Assembly: GCF_024763615.1 (NCBI RefSeq)
Contig: NC_077222.1
Span: 26,288,001 to 26,352,000, forward strand
Length of the DNA stretch: 64,000 bases
Direction of reading: 5' to 3'
DNA from: Phlebotomus papatasi
Taxonomy: Eukaryota; Arthropoda; Insecta; Diptera; Psychodidae
In this document: positions 58,761-64,000 of the stretch, piece by piece
How positions within the stretch are numbered: position 1 is the first letter of the stretch
Layout of the letters: every line of letters starts with the position of its first letter
The notes under the pieces: model-generated
What the model saw: the letters and a program-made list of their open reading frames with translations, nothing else
What the model was told of the DNA's origin: nothing
The model's database searches: none
Translations under genes and position numbers: made by a program

Positions 58761-61165
58761 GAAATAGGATATTGTCTCAGTAATTATTTGCAAGACACGT
58801 CCGAACTGACTAAATGCTTCATTTGTAATAAATCTTTCAATTTTCTGGAATTTTTCTGTAGTTGCAATTGTACATGAGTAGCTTGCAATAATTATAGGCT
58901 ATAAAGCGAACAATAGCATTTTGCCGAAAATCACATATAAAATTGCGGCAATATAGAGTATGAAAATCTTTCTATTTTAGCCGAGACACACTCAAAGGAG
59001 ATTATAACAGATGGCAAGGAGATTTTATCTCTGGAACGAACCACTAGAGGATATTTTCTATGTTGCATTTGGAATTGTACATTCTTCTGGAGTTCATGAT
59101 ATACTAATTATCCAGTTTATCTTCAAAATAAAATTACTTTAAAGCTTCCTATTTTCTCTCAAGGATCACTTAAAACATTCAATGACTCTTATAGCATTGC
59201 GTTCTTTTAAATTAAACCAGTTCATCTGAATGAGGATAGAATGTGAAGAGGTAGCAAAGAGATCAAAAATTCTATACACATTGACTAAATTGTAGTAAGA
59301 GCAGTAAGAGCAATTTTTGATGTTGAATTCTTTTCTTGCATTGCAACTCTGAGCATTTTGTGATTGTAGCCACTCTGCCACAAAATTACCCATTTTCTTG
59401 CGGTGTCACTGGAATTAGAAAGGAAAGATTGGATGGATGCAGTGAGGGAGGATGGAAGCATTGAAAGCACTTTAGAGATATAGAGTCGCTTCTTGAATGA
59501 GGGACCAAAGTGCAAATATAAATAACACGATGTTAGACACTATTTGGAGCTTAATGTACCATTTTCTTCTTCAGTGTATAAATTCTTATGTAAGGGAAAC
59601 TGAAGGTAAGGAGCACTGTATGGGGCAGGATAACAACTTGAGTGGCGGAAATTGGGGGGTTGGAAAGTGGAAATAGATGCTCCATCCGTATGTAATTAAA
59701 TAAAATGTAAGTGAGTAAGAATTGTGCACTTTGGTGAGCTTTTCACTCTGTCCCCAAAAAAAACTTGTGTTTTTGGGGCGGTAAAAACGAAGAAGAAAAA
59801 AAATGTAGTCCACATTGAGATGTTTTGCTGTGGGTGGGTGGCTTAAGGGAGAGGAGCAAGTAAGGAAAAACGAAGAAAAATAATGTGAAATTGATCACAT
59901 GGGACCAAGAAGGACATTGGATTCAATGAATCTTTCACACGACAAAAGACATTTTCCCATTAATAACATTTCTCTCTTACAGTGCAAAGAACATAATTTC
60001 AAGAATCTTTTTTCTCTTCTCCTTTTTTTTCTTCCCCCGTGCCCCCTCAAACTCCATATGCCACCCATCTCGTCCCTCGATGATTCGTAAATCACTCCTT
60101 CAAGGAGGAAAAAAGGAGCACAGAGAAAAAGAAGTGGATGATTCCAACAGCAATTGCATTTTCTCAGCCCTATATCACTCCTAACACTAATTAAGTATTA
60201 AATTAAGAACTTGGCACTTGGATGGTTCAAGAAATTCACCAAATTGCACCATGATGAAAAAGAGCTAAAGAAACTCCTTTTCTCTGCAGTTTTCTTCAAG
60301 GAACGATAAAAAAAAGTGGAAGAAAGTGTTTGTATTCCAATAGAATAAAACCCTCCACCTTTTTTCCTTATGCTCATATCTTTTTCGTGGAAATTCCTCT
60401 GTTGATGGTGCAACAAGTTGAAAAAGAAATTACATACTTTATTGCAAACAAAAACAAGGGAAACTTTTCCTGATGTTAATTGCGAGAATAACATTACGTA
60501 TTTCGCAAATGTATTTCTATTATTGTGCTTTCCCACATTTAAGCCTTTCACCATCCATCAACATGATGAGAAGCTCCACATTTATCCCAAATCAAATTGC
60601 ATTTAATCTAAACTTGTAGTACTAGCAATTGAAATTCTTCTTGAATTTGCGATGCATCCAAATAAATAGCAATTAATTGTACACTAGCGAATTACAAACA
60701 AGACTGAAGCTTTAATTTATGAAACACTGAAATTGTAATTATTGCTAGTTTAAAAATTTCGTCTGTCTGCGTCAATATTTAGTATACAATGCTGTAAGGA
60801 CACTTGAGAGAATAAGAACCCATTTGGAGGCACTTTTGAGACAAGAGGAAATAATTAACCACCCTTGTGTAAAGTACTGAAATATGACGCAAAATTTATC
60901 TTTTAAACAGGAAAATATGACACAAAGATGGAATATTTTAAAATAAATATTTGTGTAGTTACATAATTTCAGTTGATGTAAGTACTATTTCGTTTGCTTA
61001 TGGGCTCTGCACAAAACTTTACCTTGCAATGGAAGATTTTTTTTTAAATAAATATAATTTACATTGCAAGATGGTAGGTTAAAAGAATTGTTTCTTACCC
61101 AGATAATTTCTATTAAATTAATCAGTGTATTCACATCTGAAATTTGATTGACGATTTAAGTATCA
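58761..61165. other. Non-coding sequence
   Basis: The part at about 59400-60600 appears single-copy and contains poly-purine and poly-pyrimidine runs. I see no gene or RNA in it. Confidence 0.4.
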
Positions 61166-61169
61166 CGAT

Positions 61170-61265
61170 TAAAAGGTAAATAGCTTTCTATTTGAACAAA
61201 ATGTCATTGATATTCAAAGATTTCAAATTCAAATTGAAATATTCATACTAAACTCAGTAAGAAGT
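61170..61265. repeat. Degenerate fragment of the foldback arm
   Basis: The order AAAAGGTAAAT, CTATTTG-ACAAAA-GTC-TTGA, TTCAAATTCAAATT, TATTCATACTAAA matches the outer left arm of the foldback at 8580-8670 with many differences. Confidence 0.4.
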
Positions 61266-61288
61266 CGCCAAACTTGTCGCCAAAGGAG

Positions 61289-61528
61289 TTATGGTGCTAT
61301 TCCAATGAAAAATTAAATTGAAATTAAATGAATAATCTTTACGTTGGTTCCTGTCATGACTGTTTGATGGTTTTAGAACACGACAATAACTGAGGAACAC
61401 AGCCGTGACAGAAACCACCTCAAAAAAAAAGTCGAAAACAGAAAACCACATGAGAACCGACATGTACTAAAGAAAATGGTCAAAAGAAAAATTTCCCGTT
61501 TTCATTTTTTATTGAAAAAGCACCATTA
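61289..61528. mobile_element. Hairpin MITE, family A copy 5
   Basis: The left terminus TTATGGTGCTATTCCAATGA is complete and the right terminus ATTGAAAAAGCACCATTA is recognisable. The inner arms GTTGGTTCCTGTCATGACTG and the GTGACAGAAACCACC segment are retained. It abuts the next element directly. Confidence 0.6.
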
Positions 61529-61846
61529 GGGTAAGGGATCACAATTTTGACCAGTTTCTTATTTTGGACACTTTGAGGATAAAATTGGACACTAAAAATA
61601 AATTGATTAAATTTATGGATTTATATTCCAATATTTGATGAATAATGAATTCTATCTAAATATTTGTTCTTTTTGGTAGATTTTAACACTAAATTCGTTA
61701 AATTTTGAACATGATTTGAGTTGAAATTGCTTTGTTGAAAATACAGTGTGAGTAATTGCTTACGAGAAATATGACAGAACTTCGTGTTTACTTCAATCTT
61801 ATTTAGCTGTGGTGAAGTACTGACAATGTTTCTTGGCTTTTTTTTT

Positions 61847-62346
61847 TGAGTAATATTATTGAATATTGTCTTGATTCACGTTAGTAGTGATTTGTACATT
61901 TGATCTGAAGTGAGATTTGCCTTGTGAATTAGATTTTTCGTGTGAAAAATGGGAAATTTTCTAAGACATTCACCAGTGAGGTGATGGTTCTTATTTTGGA
62001 CAGGTGTTTTTCTCACGAAATTTCGTGAAGTTTTAGCTTTTGTGACGACTAGGATGGACAAATGCCTGGAAAAACAAAGGAGCATCATCTCTACAAAAGA
62101 TATGTAGCGAGAAAAGCCTTGAATGCTCCCGGAAAGGCCAAGAAATGAGCGAATCCGCACGTACTTGGAGTACCGAAGTCAACTCACTTTAATTAATGAT
62201 ATAGAATGTTTCCAGACTTCTTGTGACATTATACGTTTCCCTTACATGAACAGGAAGAGGACTTGGTAAGATTGGTTCATGAAATGAAGGAGAATTGGCA
62301 TCTTGTTGAGGCGGATTTGCTGTCCAAATATTGAGCCAAAGTGTCC
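61847..62346. repeat. 500-bp direct repeat, unit 1
   Basis: It starts TGAGTAATATTATTGAATAT and ends GAGCCAAAGTGTCC. It appears identical to unit 2, 632 bases downstream. A 94-residue open stretch on the minus strand is the same in both units but has no recognisable domain. Confidence 0.85.
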
Positions 62347-62478
62347 AAATTAATAACCAAATTGTCCAAAATTCGAGTCAAATTCACCTCTACATATCAA
62401 TTCATTTTTAAACGTATTAAGACTAATTTTAGTAAAAACAAAGAGAATAAACCCTTGCCAAGTTTCTAAAAACCCTTC

Positions 62479-62978
62479 TGAGTAATATTATTGAATATTG
62501 TCTTGATTCACGTTAGTAGTGATTTGTACATTTGATCTGAAGTGAGATTTGCCTTGTGAATTAGATTTTTCGTGTGAAAAATGGGAAATTTTCTAAGACA
62601 TTCACCAGTGAGGTGATGGTTCTTATTTTGGACAGGTGTTTTTCTCACGAAATTTCGTGAAGTTTTAGCTTTTGTGACGACTAGGATGGACAAATGCCTG
62701 GAAAAACAAAGGAGCATCATCTCTACAAAAGATATGTAGCGAGAAAAGCCTTGAATGCTCCCGGAAAGGCCAAGAAATGAGCGAATCCGCACGTACTTGG
62801 AGTACCGAAGTCAACTCACTTTAATTAATGATATAGAATGTTTCCAGACTTCTTGTGACATTATACGTTTCCCTTACATGAACAGGAAGAGGACTTGGTA
62901 AGATTGGTTCATGAAATGAAGGAGAATTGGCATCTTGTTGAGGCGGATTTGCTGTCCAAATATTGAGCCAAAGTGTCC
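62479..62978. repeat. 500-bp direct repeat, unit 2
   Basis: Same start and end as unit 1, with a 132-bp spacer between the units. The near-perfect match stands out against the strong divergence of all other repeats in the window. Confidence 0.85.
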
Positions 62979-63085
62979 TGAAAAGAGAGTAACAAAAAAA
63001 TCAATTATTATTGAGAATATCGCACTTCAAACTTTAAACATCTATGCTTATAAGCAGACTGTACAAAATTAAGAACCCTTACCCT

Positions 63086-64000
63086 ACTCGCTTCTGTTAC
63101 AGCTGGAGTTTAAATAATTCAAAGATGACTTTCAAAAGCCAATGAAAAGTTATTATTTTCTCGTCTCGTTCGCACTTTGAAATTCTAAGAAAAATTACTT
63201 CAGGAAAAATGGAAAGTAAAAAAAATGTATTCTTTGGTTTGCGAAGCCGATCTTCGAATATCTTTTCTCTTGGACAAAGTCCGACTGTGGGCGTTGGGAG
63301 TAAGGATTTTTTAATCATAAAGCGAGAAGTAAGAAATTGGTTGGACCTGTAGCACTCAAATTATTACGGCCACAACGATTTATCCTGTTCTTCAGAGAGG
63401 CACTTCGTCAATTTTCCAATTTCCCATTCGAATTCGATCCCATACATGGAGTTCCGCTTTCAAAGAAATTCTCGGGACCGAAAAAGGCGCGTCCTTATAC
63501 GAAAATACCGTTGAATCAATCCTAATAACGGTTTTTCAAGGTCAAAGGTTAAAAATAAAAAGACTCTGTAGAGAATATTTTCCAACCGAATGATATCATA
63601 TTTGGGTTCGTCGGAAAGGTCTTGGAATTCCTGACAGGAATTCCTCACGCTTTGAAAGATTTTTTGGGGACCGAAAAAAAGCCCGCAAATTAACTCCAGT
63701 GACACAGAAAAATTGCATACCCACAGGAAAGGTCTTTGGAATAGTTACGGAAATGCCGTGATGTATGCAAAACATTTTGGGCGCCAATTTTTCTGCCTAT
63801 TTTCGGCGCCAATGGTTCATAAGAAATGTATACAAATTTACCACGTGAAAAGAGCTCCCAATAGACAATTCATATCAAATTCTTTCAACCCGTTTTCACT
63901 TAAGCCGGAACTACCTGTTATTTATTGTTTGTTGTTTAGGGACGACCCTCTCTTTAAATCTAAACTTAGAGATTTTTATTGGCTTCCCTTCAGCAATTGT
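63086..64000. other. Non-coding sequence with a family M fragment
   Basis: At about 63480-63640 the words CCTAATAACGGTTTTTCAAG, GTCAAAGGTTAAAAA and GGAAAGGTCTTGGAATT match pieces of repeat family M at 38.7 and 54.6 kb. The rest holds no supportable gene. Confidence 0.4.

Larger units (their letters stand above)
61527..63085. mobile_element. MITE-like element with TAGGGTAAGGG ends and an internal duplication
   Basis: TAGGGTAAGGGATCACAATTTT on the left mirrors AAAATTAAGAACCCTTACCC-TA on the right. GTCCAAAxTTxxGxCxAA words near both ends and in the middle add sub-terminal repetition. Inside are two 500-bp direct repeats. Frames within it are short. Confidence 0.55.

Noticed and set aside
61876..62792. 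Identical 94-residue frames on the minus strand in the two 500-bp repeats
   Set aside because: The identity comes from the DNA duplication. The frame has no domain and lies inside a non-coding element.

Overview
The window is AT-rich animal DNA, almost certainly from a fly (Diptera). It carries two intronless arylphorin/LSP1-type hexamerin genes with fly-like TATA and initiator motifs, a beaten-path (Beat) immunoglobulin gene with GT-AG introns, and a dense load of short inverted-repeat transposons. A nematoceran such as a sand fly is my best guess, but the sequence does not prove it.

Layout. Positions 1-2270 are mostly hairpin MITEs. Hexamerin 1 lies at 2424-4553 (+). Positions 4740-10860 are non-coding and hold an 831-bp foldback palindrome and a hammerhead-like hairpin. 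A Beat-family gene runs on the minus strand from 11065 to at least 31980. I rebuilt five coding exons by splice sites and phase: 31966-31900, 17849-17758, 15265-15155, 14985-14716 and 11442-11065. They join in frame to 305 codons: signal peptide, two Ig domains and a hydrophobic tail. An acceptor just upstream of the ATG implies at least one further 5' non-coding exon. Hexamerin 2 (28573-26441, minus) sits wholly inside the 14-kb first intron of this Beat gene, on the same strand. The two hexamerins therefore point towards each other, with the Beat 3' exons between them.

From 32 kb to 64 kb I find no intact host gene. This half holds a mirrored minisatellite (33.1-33.7 kb), a satellite array of about 175-bp units (35.9-37.1 kb), a pogo/Tigger-like DNA transposon with a broken transposase (44229-46745), two tRNA-derived SINE copies (about 50 and 51 kb), a decayed Jockey-like gag fragment (about 58.5 kb), and a MITE containing an apparently exact 500-bp internal duplication (61.5-63.1 kb). 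Several MITEs are nested in one another.

Function. The hexamerins are secreted storage proteins made by larval fat body and used as amino-acid stores at metamorphosis. The Beat protein is a surface or secreted Ig protein of the family that guides motor axons. The two gene types have no known joint role; the nesting looks like a matter of gene position. All coordinates and joins were read by eye, and family assignments come from recognised motifs, not from searches.
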